Positions 52,870 through 63,286 are shown, counted from the first letter of the stretch. The stretch is DNA of 64,000 nt from Flavobacterium acetivorans (GCF_020911885.1 NZ_CP087132.1:1426001-1490000); one strand, 5' to 3'. The notes: a model not told the origin generated them from the letters alone. Numbers and translations are program-made.

Positions 52870-54630
52870 TTATTGGATGTTGATTTCAAATGGCATCATT
52901 GCCTGAACTCCTTTTTTAGTTTGTAGTTTTTTTATTTGTTCTAAGACCCTGTAGTTCTCTTCGCCAATTTCTTCTTTTATTAAGGCTTCTTTAGATTGTC
53001 CAAAAGGGAATTCGGCAAAAAGATCATTGATGTCTTTCTTGTATTCTGGATAGTTTTGAGTAGAAAAATCTTTTGTTTTAGATAATCTTGCTGCTTCGTT
53101 AATTGCATCTTTTAATCCACCGATTTTATCCACCAATCCAATTTTGATCGCTTCAGAACCCGTCCAAACTCTACCTTGTGCAATGGCGTCCACTTGTGCA
53201 AAGGTCATTTTCCTACCTTCGGCAACGTGGGTTACAAAAGTTTTGTAGATGTGTTCTACTCCTTCCAGTGTGACTGCTTTGAATTTTTCGTCAATAGGTA
53301 CAAATGGGCTGTATCTTGCCGCATTTTCATGGGTTTTTACTTGTTCTGTGTTTATTCCTATTTTAGTGGCTAGTTGGCTAAAATTAGGTAATATTCCAAA
53401 AACCCCTATAGAGCCTGTGATGGTGTTGTTTTCGGCAAAAATAGTGTTCGCATTACAAGCGATATAATACCCGCCCGAAGCCGCATAATTGCCCATGGAA
53501 ACCACGACTGGCTTTACTTTTTTTGTTAATTCGACTTCTCTCCAAATTAAATCAGAGGTCAAGGCACTTCCACCAGGACTGTCAATACGAAGTACAATGG
53601 CTTTTACGTTTTTGTTTTTTCTTGCATCTTGCAATGAACGGCGCATCGATCCTTCGCCTATAGTGGTAACATCACCTTCGCCGCCTTGAATTTCGCCTTG
53701 GGCATAAATTATGGCTATTTGATCTTTACTGTCATTCAGCGCTGCAGTAGTCATTATTTTTTTGGTGTATTCGGAAATACTGACTTTGTTGTAGTCTTCG
53801 TCTTTGTTAACTTTCAAAGCTTTTTTGATGGCATTGTGGTAAACATCTTCATAGGCTACAACGTCTACTAGTTTTTGTTCTTTTGCCATTGCTGGTGTTC
53901 TGGCAAGAAGTCCATTAGCAATTGCATTCAGTTGTGCTACAGATACGTTTCTGCTTTTTGAGATGTCAGCGGCAACAGAGCTCCAAATCGAATTTAATAA
54001 AGCAGTAACTTGTTCCCTGTTGGCATCACTCATTTTGTTTTCCAGGAAAGGTTCTACGGCGCTTTTGTATTTTCCGTGACGTATCACTTCCATTTTTACG
54101 CCGGATTTATCTTGTAAATCTTTGAAAAACATAATTTCAGAAGACAAACCTTTAAAATCCATATCTCCTACAGGATTGATATAGATCGTATTGGCAACGG
54201 AGTTTAAGTAATATTCTTTTTGGGAATAGGAATTAGCGTAAGCCATTACAAATTTTCCTGACTTTTTGAAACTTTCCAAAGCATCTCTTAACGTTTTACT
54301 TTGTGCCATACCTAAAGAGGAGTAGTTGTTTAGGATAGAAATCCCTTTGATGTTGTCGTCTATTTTAGCCTCTTCGATAGCCGAGAGAACATCTGATAAT
54401 CCGATATTTTTTTTGTCTGAAAAAATGGTGATCCATGGATCTTCGTATTTTCCGGCATAATCATGTTTGATGTGTTCCAAATTCAATTCGATAACCGAAT
54501 TGTTTTTGATTTCTACCGTTTCGGCCTCACCGCCAAAAACGGTTGCGATAATCAGAATTCCAAAAAAGAATAACATGCAAAAGACAAATAGCCCTATGAT
54601 GGTTGCCAAAACATTTCCTAAAAACTTCAT
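52870..54630 (-). CDS. sppA: Signal peptide peptidase SppA (67 kDa type)
   Basis: 586 residues, the two-domain long form. An N-terminal membrane anchor (~5-30) is followed by two tandem S49 domains. The catalytic Lys is in the first domain (IRHGKYKSAVEPFLE, ~200) and the catalytic Ser in the second (VVSMGNYAASGGYYIAC, ~385-400). It degrades leftover signal peptides in the inner membrane. Monocistronic, divergent from folK. Confidence 0.93.
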   Translation of the reverse strand: MKFLGNVLATIIGLFVFCMLFFFGILIIATVFGGEAETVEIKNNSVIELNLEHIKHDYAGKYEDPWITIFSDKKNIGLSDVLSAIEEAKIDDNIKGISILNNYSSLGMAQSKTLRDALESFKKSGKFVMAYANSYSQKEYYLNSVANTIYINPVGDMDFKGLSSEIMFFKDLQDKSGVKMEVIRHGKYKSAVEPFLENKMSDANREQVTALLNSIWSSVAADISKSRNVSVAQLNAIANGLLARTPAMAKEQKLVDVVAYEDVYHNAIKKALKVNKDEDYNKVSISEYTKKIMTTAALNDSKDQIAIIYAQGEIQGGEGDVTTIGEGSMRRSLQDARKNKNVKAIVLRIDSPGGSALTSDLIWREVELTKKVKPVVVSMGNYAASGGYYIACNANTIFAENNTITGSIGVFGILPNFSQLATKIGINTEQVKTHENAARYSPFVPIDEKFKAVTLEGVEHIYKTFVTHVAEGRKMTFAQVDAIAQGRVWTGSEAIKIGLVDKIGGLKDAINEAARLSKTKDFSTQNYPEYKKDINDLFAEFPFGQSKEALIKEEIGEENYRVLEQIKKLQTKKGVQAMMPFEINIQ

Positions 54631-54769
54631 AATAATATTTTTATATAATAAGTAGTGAAAAGTGCTAAAATGTTACATTACGAGATGGTATAAGTGAAAA
54701 TTTAGTTCCAACACTTTGCGCAAATATATCGCTATTTCTAAAATTCTTTTAGTTAATTTGTGCTTAATT

Positions 54770-55903
54770 ATGAAAGCACAGCATCAGGTCATTTTATCTA
54801 TAGGGAGTAATCAAGGCGATCGACTTGAAAATATAAAACATTGCATTGAGTTAATCCATCAGGAAATGGGTACTGTTATCAAAGTTTCCCGAGTTTATGA
54901 AACCCCTTCCTGGGGTTTTGAAAGTGATGATTTTTACAATTGTGCTTTAGTTTTACATACCTTTAATACGGCTCATAAAATCTTGTCTCAGGCTTTAAAG
55001 ATTGAAAAAAAACTGGGTCGCATTAGAGGAACTGAGAAAGGATATCAGTCCCGAATCATTGATATTGACTTAGTTGCTTTTGATGAGGAGATTGTAGATT
55101 CTGAAAAATTGCAAATTCCACATCCTTTAATGCAAAATAGAAATTTTGTATTGCTGCCGGTTCAGGATTTAAATTTAGATTGGAAACATCCCGTTTTTGA
55201 TAAGACAATCTCGGAACTGTTGGAGAGTTCTCCGGATTTAAGTATTTGCAAAGTGGTTCAGAATTTAGAAAGTCCTTTGGACAGTATTACTCTGGAACAG
55301 TTTAATTATGTTGCTTTTGAAGGAAATATTGGAGCCGGAAAAACAACTTTGGTCTCTAAAATCGCCGATGATTTCAATGCGAAAACAGTTTTGGAGCGTT
55401 TTGCCGATAATCCTTTTTTACCTAAATTTTATAAAGATCAGAATCGCTATGCTTTTCCGCTGGAGATGTCTTTTTTGGCTGACAGATACCAGCAATTGTC
55501 GGATGATTTAGCACAATTTGATTTGTTTAAAGATTTTCTAGTTGCCGATTATCATATTTTTAAATCCTTGATTTTTGCCAAAATTACCTTGGCAGATGAT
55601 GAATACCGTTTGTACCGCAACTTATTCGATATTATTTATAGGGAAATGCCAAAACCTGATTTGTACGTTTATTTGTATCAAAATTCGGAACGACTACTAC
55701 AAAACATCAAGAAAAGGGGTAGAAGTTACGAACAAGAAATCCCAGCCGAATATCTAGATAAAATTAATAATGGCTATCTGGATTATATAAAATCACAAAC
55801 GGATTTAAATGTGCTGATTATTGATGTTTCTGATAGGGATTTTGTAAAAAATCAGGAAGATTATCTTTATATTTTGGATGAAATTAAAAAGAAAATAAGC
55901 TAA
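54770..55903 (+). CDS. folK: Bifunctional HPPK (FolK) / deoxynucleoside kinase
   Basis: 377 residues from ATG 54770 (upstream codons to 54716 are open but unsupported). N-terminal half: HPPK with LSIGSNQGDRLENIKHCIEL, YETPSWGF, and GTEKGYQSRIIDIDLVAFDE (catalytic Asp pair), in folate synthesis. C-terminal half (~175-377): a deoxynucleoside kinase with P-loop EGNIGAGKTTLVSKI, LERFADNPFLPKFY and a DRYQQL segment. The same fusion is common in Flavobacteriia. It converges on the LRR gene with five bases between stops. Confidence 0.92.
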   Translation: MKAQHQVILSIGSNQGDRLENIKHCIELIHQEMGTVIKVSRVYETPSWGFESDDFYNCALVLHTFNTAHKILSQALKIEKKLGRIRGTEKGYQSRIIDIDLVAFDEEIVDSEKLQIPHPLMQNRNFVLLPVQDLNLDWKHPVFDKTISELLESSPDLSICKVVQNLESPLDSITLEQFNYVAFEGNIGAGKTTLVSKIADDFNAKTVLERFADNPFLPKFYKDQNRYAFPLEMSFLADRYQQLSDDLAQFDLFKDFLVADYHIFKSLIFAKITLADDEYRLYRNLFDIIYREMPKPDLYVYLYQNSERLLQNIKKRGRSYEQEIPAEYLDKINNGYLDYIKSQTDLNVLIIDVSDRDFVKNQEDYLYILDEIKKKIS

Positions 55904-55908
55904 TGTAA

Positions 55909-58900
55909 TTACCTTTTTAATGAGAAATGGCCTTTTATCTCAGGTTTTGTTTGGTCTATTTTTATCACATACCAATAATCTGAAGCAGGCAATAAATTTT
56001 TATTGTAAGTTCCGTCCCAGGTTGATTTTAATGTGTTTAGTGTGGTAATTAATTTTCCATATCGGTCAAAAATGGCTACTTCGGCTTCTGAGTAATTAAT
56101 TAATCCTTTTATTTCCCAAAAATCATTATACCCATCATTGTTTGGGGTGAAAAACTTAGGGACATTGAGTATGATAAAGGTTTGTGAATCATAACTGCAA
56201 AGATTAACTTCTCTTACATATGCTGTTTGAAGTCCGCTTGGGACATTAAAAAAAATATTTGAGCTTTGATAGTTAATGCCGTCAACAGAATATTCAAAAT
56301 AATTTTCCGGATTTTTTAGATTGATTGCAACGGTAGTTTCATTGATTGTAATGTTTTTTATCTGTGGCAAATTGCGTTTTAGCACAGTGATTTTTTTGGT
56401 GCTGGTACAGTTTTCCGGTGTGGAACTGGTTATTTCCACTGTGTAGATACCAGGATTTGATACAATAATTTCTTGGGTTGTTTCGCCGGTAGACCATTCG
56501 TAGTGCATTCCTGGGAGTAAAGCATCCAGTGTTAATGTGCTTAATTCACAAAGTATTACTTCTTCGTCTGCCACCAAAGGAGGTTGGTAAACAGTTATGG
56601 TTACTGGAATTCGTATGCCATTGGTACAGCTGTTATTTATGGCTTCTACATAATATGTTGTACTTTGTGTGATGTTTGTTGTAAAACGAGTCCCTATCCC
56701 TTCGATAGATGTTCCGGTTAGGGTTGAATACCATTTAATACTTCCAATATCAGAGTTTGCTGTTAGAGTTACCAATCCCGCACCGCATCTGGAAACAGGA
56801 GAGTTTGTCATGCTAATTGTAGGGGTTTTGTCTATTGTGGCTGTTACTGGAATTCTGGTTGTAGAGCATTCGGTACTTACATAATAAGTTGTCGAGGTCA
56901 GTAATTGAGGTGTTGTGAAACTATTGCCTGTTGCCAATGGAGTAGTAACAGTTGCGTCGCCATACCAATATACATTTCCAATTGAAGCAGTTGCTTTAAG
57001 TGTAACGGCTCCAGAATCACAAATTATGGCGGGAGTTGTTCCAGAGATTTGAGGGATTGTTATTGTTGTGCTGGCAGCAACTTTTAGTATGGGGTCTCCT
57101 GTTGTTCCGCCGTATTCGACAATATATCCTTTGGGATAATATAATCCGGGACCTCCAATATCTGCTAAATCATTCCATGAGCCCTTGATTGCACCGGGAA
57201 GGTTTGGGTCGGTAATATGGGCATAATGTTCAATGCTTCCAGAACCATTGTTGGGTTCTCCGATGTTCCAAAAGGCAAAGTTTGGAGTATATCCATTTTG
57301 TATTCCATTCCAAAATACAGTCCCTTTTTCTGGGCCTGTCATCCATTTCCAGACCCCTTCCGTTGTAGCGTCACTACCGCCAATCCAGCCAGTGCCTGAA
57401 GCTTGCGCTCCGACTAACTGTGCTTCTTCAGAAGTTGTTATGGTCGCTAGATAACCCTGTAAGCCATAATAAGTTCTTAATTCGGCTTCTGTTTTCGCAT
57501 TTGTCCAAGTGATACCTGGGCTAGGGATAAATTGATAATAGTGACCTGATGACGGAAGATAATTGGCCTGTCCAATGCTAATGGAAAAGTTCCGAATACC
57601 TGATGGGTTAAGTGTTGAATTGTTGAATTGGACATCCTTTATAGCTGCGACAAAGTCTGTATAGAGTACTGGTATTCCGGTTGGACTGTATAGTTTTAAT
57701 TTTCCTTCGCCAACATCCCAACTCGTTGTGATCGTTGGGTGTGATCCAGCAAGGATTAATTGATCTTGTCCGTTGATATAGCCTGAAGTAATTTGAATAT
57801 AAATTGCATCAGTACTTATGTCGTCTGAATCAGTAATTGTTATGTCAGTTACTATTTTGATGTTGGTGAGTGGGCAATAGATTTGGTCACCTATAGTAGA
57901 AATAATGGGAGCGGAGTTGTTGATTGGAGGAACTATTGCGTTACAGTTATTGGAATAACTAGCCGAGGCGTCTTTGTGTGATGTCCAGTTGATGTTGGAA
58001 TAACTGGGATTATCTACTTGTATGCAGCTTAGGTTGGGGTTGAAAGTTAAGTCAAAGGGTACGGTATTGATATTTGTGTTATTTCCGTTTTTTAAATTGA
58101 GACTTATTAGTTGATTATTAGAACAAGCAAAATCATTCAAGGAGGTGTTTTTGGAGACATCTAAACTGGTTAATTGATTATTGTCACAAAATAAAAGATT
58201 TAAAGAAGTGTTTTTAGAAACATCTAAACTAATTAATTGATTGTTCCAGCAAGTTAAAGCATTTAAAGAAGTGTTTTTGGTAACGTCCAAAGTGGTTAAT
58301 TGATTTGTAGTACAATATAATTCCTTTAAATCCATGTTTTTAGAAACATCTAAACTTGTTAATTGATTAAAAGAACAAGTTAAATAAGTCAAAGAGGTGT
58401 TTTTAATAACATTCAAACTAGTTAATTGATTACTGAAACAAGATAAGTAAGTCAAAGAAGTATTTTTGGTAACATCTAAACTGGTAAGTTGATTTGTGCT
58501 GCAACCTAAACCAGCTAAAGCAGTATTTAGCGTAACATTAATGCTAGTTAATTCATTATCATTACAAAATAGATGAGTCAAAGCAGTGTTTGGCGTAACA
58601 TTAATGCTAGTTAGTAGATTGTTGTTACAATCTAAATATGTCAAAGAAGTATTTTTTGTGACATCTAAACTGGTTAGTTGATTATTAAAACAAGATAAAT
58701 AAGTCAGAGAAATGTTTTTAGTAACATCCAAACTAGTTAATTGATTGTTAAAACAATTCAAATTAGTTAATGCCAAAAAATCCTGAATTCCAGTTAGATT
58801 AGTGATGTTTTTACTAGAAACATCCAAACTGGAAAGTAGTTGAACATTAGCTGTAAGTACCTTTCCATCTGGAATGCCACTATCAATTCCTAAGTCAATA

Positions 58901-58995
58901 AGCGCCTTTTCAAAATTTACATCAGGAATAATAGTGCTTTGAGTAAACCCAGACAAACTATTGAATAATAAACCAATAAAGAATATTTTTTTCAT
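55909..58995 (-). CDS. Large T9SS cargo: LRR, C-type lectin-like and Ig-like domains, type B sorting domain
   Basis: 1028 residues from ATG 58995. Signal peptide ending SGFTQ; N-terminal cap IIPDVNFEKALIDLGIDSGI; about 12 leucine-rich repeats of ~21 residues (LTSLDVTKNTSLTYLSCFNN pattern, ~60-330); a C-type lectin-like domain (~500-640: SGHYYQFIPSPGITWTNAKT, WIGGSDATTEGVWKWMTGPE); several Ig-like repeats; and a C-terminal gliding-associated (type B) sorting domain FFTPNNDGYNDFWEI ... SDYWYVIKIDQT. Secreted and surface-anchored by the type IX system. Probable adhesin. Confidence 0.9.
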   Translation of the reverse strand: MKKIFFIGLLFNSLSGFTQSTIIPDVNFEKALIDLGIDSGIPDGKVLTANVQLLSSLDVSSKNITNLTGIQDFLALTNLNCFNNQLTSLDVTKNISLTYLSCFNNQLTSLDVTKNTSLTYLDCNNNLLTSINVTPNTALTHLFCNDNELTSINVTLNTALAGLGCSTNQLTSLDVTKNTSLTYLSCFSNQLTSLNVIKNTSLTYLTCSFNQLTSLDVSKNMDLKELYCTTNQLTTLDVTKNTSLNALTCWNNQLISLDVSKNTSLNLLFCDNNQLTSLDVSKNTSLNDFACSNNQLISLNLKNGNNTNINTVPFDLTFNPNLSCIQVDNPSYSNINWTSHKDASASYSNNCNAIVPPINNSAPIISTIGDQIYCPLTNIKIVTDITITDSDDISTDAIYIQITSGYINGQDQLILAGSHPTITTSWDVGEGKLKLYSPTGIPVLYTDFVAAIKDVQFNNSTLNPSGIRNFSISIGQANYLPSSGHYYQFIPSPGITWTNAKTEAELRTYYGLQGYLATITTSEEAQLVGAQASGTGWIGGSDATTEGVWKWMTGPEKGTVFWNGIQNGYTPNFAFWNIGEPNNGSGSIEHYAHITDPNLPGAIKGSWNDLADIGGPGLYYPKGYIVEYGGTTGDPILKVAASTTITIPQISGTTPAIICDSGAVTLKATASIGNVYWYGDATVTTPLATGNSFTTPQLLTSTTYYVSTECSTTRIPVTATIDKTPTISMTNSPVSRCGAGLVTLTANSDIGSIKWYSTLTGTSIEGIGTRFTTNITQSTTYYVEAINNSCTNGIRIPVTITVYQPPLVADEEVILCELSTLTLDALLPGMHYEWSTGETTQEIIVSNPGIYTVEITSSTPENCTSTKKITVLKRNLPQIKNITINETTVAINLKNPENYFEYSVDGINYQSSNIFFNVPSGLQTAYVREVNLCSYDSQTFIILNVPKFFTPNNDGYNDFWEIKGLINYSEAEVAIFDRYGKLITTLNTLKSTWDGTYNKNLLPASDYWYVIKIDQTKPEIKGHFSLKR
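58080..58760 (-). repeat. DNA-level tandem repeats encoding LRRs
   Basis: Near-identical ~63-base units repeat in register within the LRR gene, so copy number could change by recombination without breaking the frame. Confidence 0.7.
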
Positions 58996-59095
58996 ACAAA
59001 ATCGATTTCTCAAAATGATTTTGTAAAAATAGTTAAGAAATGTGTGAAATAAATGACAATAATAAATTCGTTTGTGTAAAAACTAAATTTAAAGT

Positions 59096-59632
59096 TTATC
59101 GATTCCATTTCAGTTTTTGGAATAAATCCCAAACCACAATTCCTGCGCTCACCGAGATGTTCAATGAATGCTTGGTTCCAAGTTGCGGAATTTCGATGCA
59201 GCCATCGCATAAGGCAACTGCTTCTTGAGAAACACCATGAACTTCATTCCCGAAAACTAAGGCGTATTTCTGGTCTTTCTCTATTTTGAAATTTTGAAGA
59301 AAAATGGCGCTTTCGACTTGTTCTATCGCCAATGTCGTTACGTTTTCTTTTTTTAAATTGGCAATGACTTCAAGTACGTTTTCGTTATGTTCCCAGGCAA
59401 CGGTATCTGTTGCGCCAAGTGCTGTTTTGTGAATTTCTTTGTTTGGAGGTGTCGCTGTTATGCCGCACAAATATATTTTTTCAATCAAAAAAGCATCGGC
59501 AGTCCTGAATACCGATCCAATATTGTGCAAACTGCGGACATCATCCAGTATTAAAATGATTGGTGTTTTTTCTGATTTTTTGAAATCCTCAATTGATTTT
59601 CTTTCTAGTTCACTGTTTTCTAATTTTCTCAT
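59096..59632 (-). CDS. TrmH/SpoU family RNA methyltransferase
   Basis: 178 residues from ATG 59632; the extension to 59671 runs into a terminator. SPOUT motifs: ILDDVRSLHNIGSVFRTADA (motif 1, RxxxN IG), YALVFGNEVHGVSQEAVALC (motif 2), and IPQLGTKHSLNISVSAGIVV (motif 3). It is a trefoil-knot, AdoMet-dependent 2'-O-ribose methyltransferase; target RNA not known. There is no substrate-binding N-terminal extension. It is preceded by the DUF1573 terminator. Confidence 0.9.
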   Translation of the reverse strand: MRKLENSELERKSIEDFKKSEKTPIILILDDVRSLHNIGSVFRTADAFLIEKIYLCGITATPPNKEIHKTALGATDTVAWEHNENVLEVIANLKKENVTTLAIEQVESAIFLQNFKIEKDQKYALVFGNEVHGVSQEAVALCDGCIEIPQLGTKHSLNISVSAGIVVWDLFQKLKWNR

Positions 59633-59655
59633 TCTCTTTTTGGGGTATGTTGAAA

Positions 59656-59690
59656 TAAAAAAAGCTTCCAAGAGTGAGGAAGCTTTTTAA
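59656..59690 (-). terminator. Terminator of the DUF1573 gene
   Basis: Eleven-base stem (59659-59669 with 59678-59688), loop of eight, T run on the minus strand; 20 bases after the DUF1573 stop. Confidence 0.8.
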
Positions 59691-59707
59691 TGATATTATT
59701 TTAAAAT

Positions 59708-60160
59708 TTAGCTTTTTGGAGCATCAGCCGCCAATACATTTCCTTTTATAGTCAAAACTTTGTTAGAAGGATTAGCATTGGTTGTCAAAGTTACTGTTTT
59801 TGTGAAAGGTTGTCCAGCTCTAGAAGTATCGTATTTTACGCTAATAACTCCTTTTGCACCTGGAGCAATTGGCTCTCTAGGATAGGTTGGTACAGTACAT
59901 CCACATGAACCTTGAGCATTTGTTATAATTAAAGGTTTGTTTCCGTTATTTGTGAATACAAAATCACGTTTTCCATCAGAATTGTATGCAACAGTACCAT
60001 AATCAATTGTTTCAGTAACAAAAACGATTCCTGCTCCGTCAACTTTAGCAACACTTGCTTTAGTTGCTGCTTTCGCTTTTATTTTTTTGGTAGTTTCTTG
60101 GGCGTTAGAAGTTGTAACCCCTAAAATTGTAAGCACAGCTAGTAAAAATATTTTTTTCAT
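59708..60160 (-). CDS. DUF1573 domain-containing exported protein
   Basis: 150 residues: signal peptide ending TSNAQ, a short Lys/Ala linker, then DUF1573 (~55-150) with DYGTVAYNSDGKRDFVFTNN, the conserved PLIITNAQGSCGCTVPTYPR (GCTxP) and KGVISVKYDTSRAGQPFTKT. It is an Ig-like ASPM/SPD-2/Hydin-type fold. Function unknown; the family is abundant in Bacteroidota. TAAATTTG at 60185-60192 on the minus strand is a likely -7 element. Confidence 0.9.
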   Translation of the reverse strand: MKKIFLLAVLTILGVTTSNAQETTKKIKAKAATKASVAKVDGAGIVFVTETIDYGTVAYNSDGKRDFVFTNNGNKPLIITNAQGSCGCTVPTYPREPIAPGAKGVISVKYDTSRAGQPFTKTVTLTTNANPSNKVLTIKGNVLAADAPKS

Positions 60161-60184
60161 TTTGTGTCGTTTTATTATTCATAA

Positions 60185-60192
60185 CAAATTTA
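60185..60192 (-). promoter_or_regulatory. -7 element for the DUF1573 gene
   Basis: TAAATTTG on the minus strand, 25 bases before the start codon. Confidence 0.4.
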
Positions 60193-60322
60193 TAGAAAAT
60201 ATTGAAATTAAAACTTAAAAAACACTTAAAATTTTTTATTTTTTACTTTAAGACCTTCCATATTCGCTATTAAATATCTTAAATTCGCTGTCATTTCTAA
60301 CATTAATATAAATATCAATAAT

Positions 60323-62929
60323 TTGGCAGCTAAAGATAAGGTAGTTAAAGAAACGCCGTTAATGAAGCAATATAATGAAATCAAGAGGAAATATCCAGAT
60401 GCTTGTTTGTTATTTCGGGTGGGAGATTTTTATGAAACATTTGGAGAAGATGCTGTAAGAGCTTCTAGAATATTAGGAATTACCTTAACTAAAAGAGGAG
60501 CAGGTTCTGAAACGGAGACTGCATTGGCGGGTTTTCCGCATCATTCGATAAATACCTATTTGCCAAAGTTGGTCAAAGCCGGACTTCGTGTGGCGATTTG
60601 CGACCAATTAGAAGACCCAAAGATGACTAAGACCATCGTAAAACGAGGGGTTACTGAGCTTGTGACTCCTGGAGTTTCGATGAATGATGAGGTTTTGCAT
60701 TCAAAGACCAATAACTTTTTGGCCTCTGTCTATTTTGCCAATAAATCAATAGGTGTATCTTTTTTAGATGTGTCTACTGGAGAGTTTCTTACGGCTCAAG
60801 GAAACGCGGAATACATTGATAAATTATTGCAGAATTTTAATCCTTCGGAGGTTTTAGTTCAAAAAAACAATAAGAAAGACTTTCTTGAGAATTTTGGAGA
60901 TGAGTATCATAGCTTTTATTTAGAAGATTGGATCTATAAGGAAGATTATGCAAATGAAATTTTGACCAAGCATTTTCAAACAATTTCTTTGAAAGGATTT
61001 GGAATCGAAGATTTGAAAGAAGGGATTATTGCTTCGGGGGCTATTTTGTATTATTTGTCCGAAACACAACACAACCGGGTGCAACATATAACTGCTATTC
61101 AGCGTATCGCCGAAGATGCTTACGTTTGGATGGATCGATTCACGATTCGAAATTTAGAGTTGTATCATAGTTATAATCCAAATGCGGTTACGCTTCTGGA
61201 TGTTATCGATAGAACGCTTTCGCCAATGGGAGGACGTTTGTTGAAGCGATGGCTAGCCTTGCCTTTGAAGGATGCGAACAAAATACAAGGTCGTCATCAG
61301 GTGGTGTCTTATTTGAAAGAAAAACAAGAAGTGTTGCAAAGTATGCAATATCAAATAAAACAAATCTCGGATTTAGAGCGTTTGATTTCGAAAATTGCGG
61401 CGGGAAAAGTTTCGCCACGTGAGGTTGTTTATTTGAAGGAATCTTTGGATGCTATTATTCCTATGAAGAAACTAGCATTAGAAAGTTCGCAGGAAGCGGT
61501 TAAGATTATTGGAGACAGTTTGCATAGTTGTGATTTGCTTCGGGAGAAAATTAAAACGACGCTAAATCAGGATGCACCTGTGGCTGTTGCCAAAGGGAAT
61601 GCGATTGCTAAAGGAATCAGCGCTGAGCTGGATGATTTAAGAGCGATATCGACCTCAGGAAAAGAGTTTCTTGAAGGAATAGAGTTGCGAGAGTCACAAC
61701 GAACAGGGATTTCTTCTTTGAAGATATCCTTTAATAATGTTTTTGGGTATTATATCGAGGTTAGAAATACGCATAAAGACAAGGTTCCTGCAGAGTGGAT
61801 TAGAAAACAAACACTTGTGAATGCGGAACGTTATATTACGGAGGAGTTGAAAGAGTATGAAGCTAAAATCCTTGGTGCCGAAGAGAAAATCCACAAAATA
61901 GAAGTGGAATTATTCGAACAGTTGGTCGCTTGGATCTCGACTTACATTAAACCGGTTCAAATGAATGCGAATTTAGTCGCGCAGTTGGATTGTTTGTGTT
62001 CTTTTACTCAATTAGCCATTGAAAATAAATATGTTTGTCCTGAGCTGGATGAAACTTTTGAATTGGATATTAAAAACGGAAGGCATCCGGTTATCGAAAA
62101 ACAATTGCCGGTGGGAGTGCCTTATATAGCCAATGATGTGTATTTGGATCGAGAAACACAGCAATTGATTATGATTACGGGACCCAATATGTCTGGTAAG
62201 TCGGCTATTTTGCGTCAAACAGCTTTGATTGTGCTCTTGGCTCAAATGGGAAGTTTTGTTCCGGCAGACAGCGTGAGAATGGGAATTGTGGATAAGATAT
62301 TTACCAGAGTAGGAGCGAGTGATAATATTTCGATGGGAGAGTCAACTTTTATGGTTGAAATGAACGAAACAGCTTCCATCTTGAACAATATTTCCGACAG
62401 AAGCTTGGTGCTTCTGGATGAAATTGGTAGAGGAACCAGTACTTATGACGGAATTTCTATAGCTTGGGCCATTGCGGAGTTCTTGCACGAACATCCTTCA
62501 AAGCCTAAGACTTTGTTTGCAACGCATTATCATGAGTTGAATGAAATGAGTGAGTCGCTGCCTAGAATACAGAATTATAATGTTTCGGTAAAGGAATTGA
62601 AAGATACGGTTCTTTTTATTCGAAAATTAGTAAAAGGAGGAAGTGCACATAGTTTTGGTATTCATGTGGCTAAGATGGCGGGAATGCCTCAGATAGTGAT
62701 TTTGAAGGCTCAAAAAATATTAAAGAAGCTGGAGAAAGATCATTCTGGTGAGATGTTGAGTGGCGTTAAATCGGATAAAGAAGAAATGCAGATGAGTTTC
62801 TTTAATTTGGATGATCCTTTATTGGAAGAAATCAAGGAAGAGATTCTTAATTTGGATATCAATAGCGTGACGCCGGTAGAAGCGTTGATGAAATTGAATG
62901 AAATCAAGAGAATGCTAAGCAGGAAATAA
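60323..62929 (+). CDS. mutS: DNA mismatch repair protein MutS
   Basis: 868 residues. Mismatch-binding domain with the phenylalanine-glutamate wedge [11 protein letters not shown] (~35-45); connector, lever and clamp domains; then the ATPase: Walker [17 protein letters not shown], Walker B-like [16 protein letters not shown] and [10 protein letters not shown]. Start is TTG 60323, with no ATG upstream before a stop and only one internal ATG near residue 14. The domain set is complete, so an active MutS is expected. Confidence 0.95.
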   Translation: MAAKDKVVKETPLMKQYNEIKRKYPDACLLFRVGDFYETFGEDAVRASRILGITLTKRGAGSETETALAGFPHHSINTYLPKLVKAGLRVAICDQLEDPKMTKTIVKRGVTELVTPGVSMNDEVLHSKTNNFLASVYFANKSIGVSFLDVSTGEFLTAQGNAEYIDKLLQNFNPSEVLVQKNNKKDFLENFGDEYHSFYLEDWIYKEDYANEILTKHFQTISLKGFGIEDLKEGIIASGAILYYLSETQHNRVQHITAIQRIAEDAYVWMDRFTIRNLELYHSYNPNAVTLLDVIDRTLSPMGGRLLKRWLALPLKDANKIQGRHQVVSYLKEKQEVLQSMQYQIKQISDLERLISKIAAGKVSPREVVYLKESLDAIIPMKKLALESSQEAVKIIGDSLHSCDLLREKIKTTLNQDAPVAVAKGNAIAKGISAELDDLRAISTSGKEFLEGIELRESQRTGISSLKISFNNVFGYYIEVRNTHKDKVPAEWIRKQTLVNAERYITEELKEYEAKILGAEEKIHKIEVELFEQLVAWISTYIKPVQMNANLVAQLDCLCSFTQLAIENKYVCPELDETFELDIKNGRHPVIEKQLPVGVPYIANDVYLDRETQQLIMITGPNMSGKSAILRQTALIVLLAQMGSFVPADSVRMGIVDKIFTRVGASDNISMGESTFMVEMNETASILNNISDRSLVLLDEIGRGTSTYDGISIAWAIAEFLHEHPSKPKTLFATHYHELNEMSESLPRIQNYNVSVKELKDTVLFIRKLVKGGSAHSFGIHVAKMAGMPQIVILKAQKILKKLEKDHSGEMLSGVKSDKEEMQMSFFNLDDPLLEEIKEEILNLDINSVTPVEALMKLNEIKRMLSRK

Positions 62930-62999
62930 ATTTATTTGTTTTTAAAGTTGAGGTTATCAGAAGTTTAACTTTTCTGTTTGATTTTTTTGTAAAAAAGAC

Positions 63000-63029
63000 T
63001 TGTGTAATTCAATAAATGTCCTAAATTTG
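63000..63029 (+). promoter_or_regulatory. Promoter of the tRNA-Gly/tRNA-Leu operon
   Basis: TTG (63000-63002), 19 bases, TAAATTTG (63022-63029), an ideal -7 element. Confidence 0.65.
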
Positions 63030-63032
63030 CAT

Positions 63033-63065
63033 CCGCAATACAGAACAAGTATTGCGGTTCTTTTT
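63033..63065 (+). promoter_or_regulatory. Terminator-like hairpin in the leader of the tRNA operon
   Basis: CCGCAATAC (63033-63041) pairs exactly with GTATTGCGG (63049-63057) over a seven-base loop and is followed by TTCTTTTT. It begins just after the promoter and ends 13 bases before the tRNA-Gly. It could be an attenuator or an RNA-processing structure. Confidence 0.5.
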
Positions 63066-63078
63066 AAGAATTGAAAAT

Positions 63079-63151
63079 GCGAAAATAGCTCAGTTGGTAG
63101 AGCGCGACCTTGCCAAGGTCGAGGTCGCGGGTTCGAGCCCCGTTTTTCGCT
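63079..63151 (+). tRNA. tRNA-Gly (anticodon GCC)
   Basis: Cloverleaf with acceptor GCGAAAA (63079-63085) and TTTTCGC (63144-63150), anticodon stem CGACC/GGTCG, loop TTGCCAA giving GCC, T-arm CGCGGGTTCGAGCCCCG. The three bases after the discriminator happen to be CCA (63152-63154). Confidence 0.95.
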
Positions 63152-63165
63152 CCACATCACACAAT

Positions 63166-63251
63166 GCTCGGATGGTGAAATTGGTAGACACGCTGGACTT
63201 AAAATCCAGTGAACAGCAATGTTCGTGCGGGTTCAAGTCCCGCTCTGAGTA
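63166..63251 (+). tRNA. tRNA-Leu (anticodon TAA)
   Basis: 86-base class II tRNA: acceptor GCTCGGA (63166-63172) with TCTGAGT (63244-63250, two G-T pairs), anticodon loop CTTAAAA giving TAA, a long variable arm, and T-arm GCGGGTTCAAGTCCCGC. Fourteen bases separate it from tRNA-Gly. Confidence 0.95.
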
Positions 63252-63252
63252 C

Positions 63253-63286
63253 AAAAACCTCTTCTTTTTGAAGAGGTTTTTTTTGT
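63253..63286 (+). terminator. Terminator of the tRNA operon
   Basis: Stem AAAACCTCTTC / GAAGAGGTTTT followed by a run of T, just after tRNA-Leu. Confidence 0.85.
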
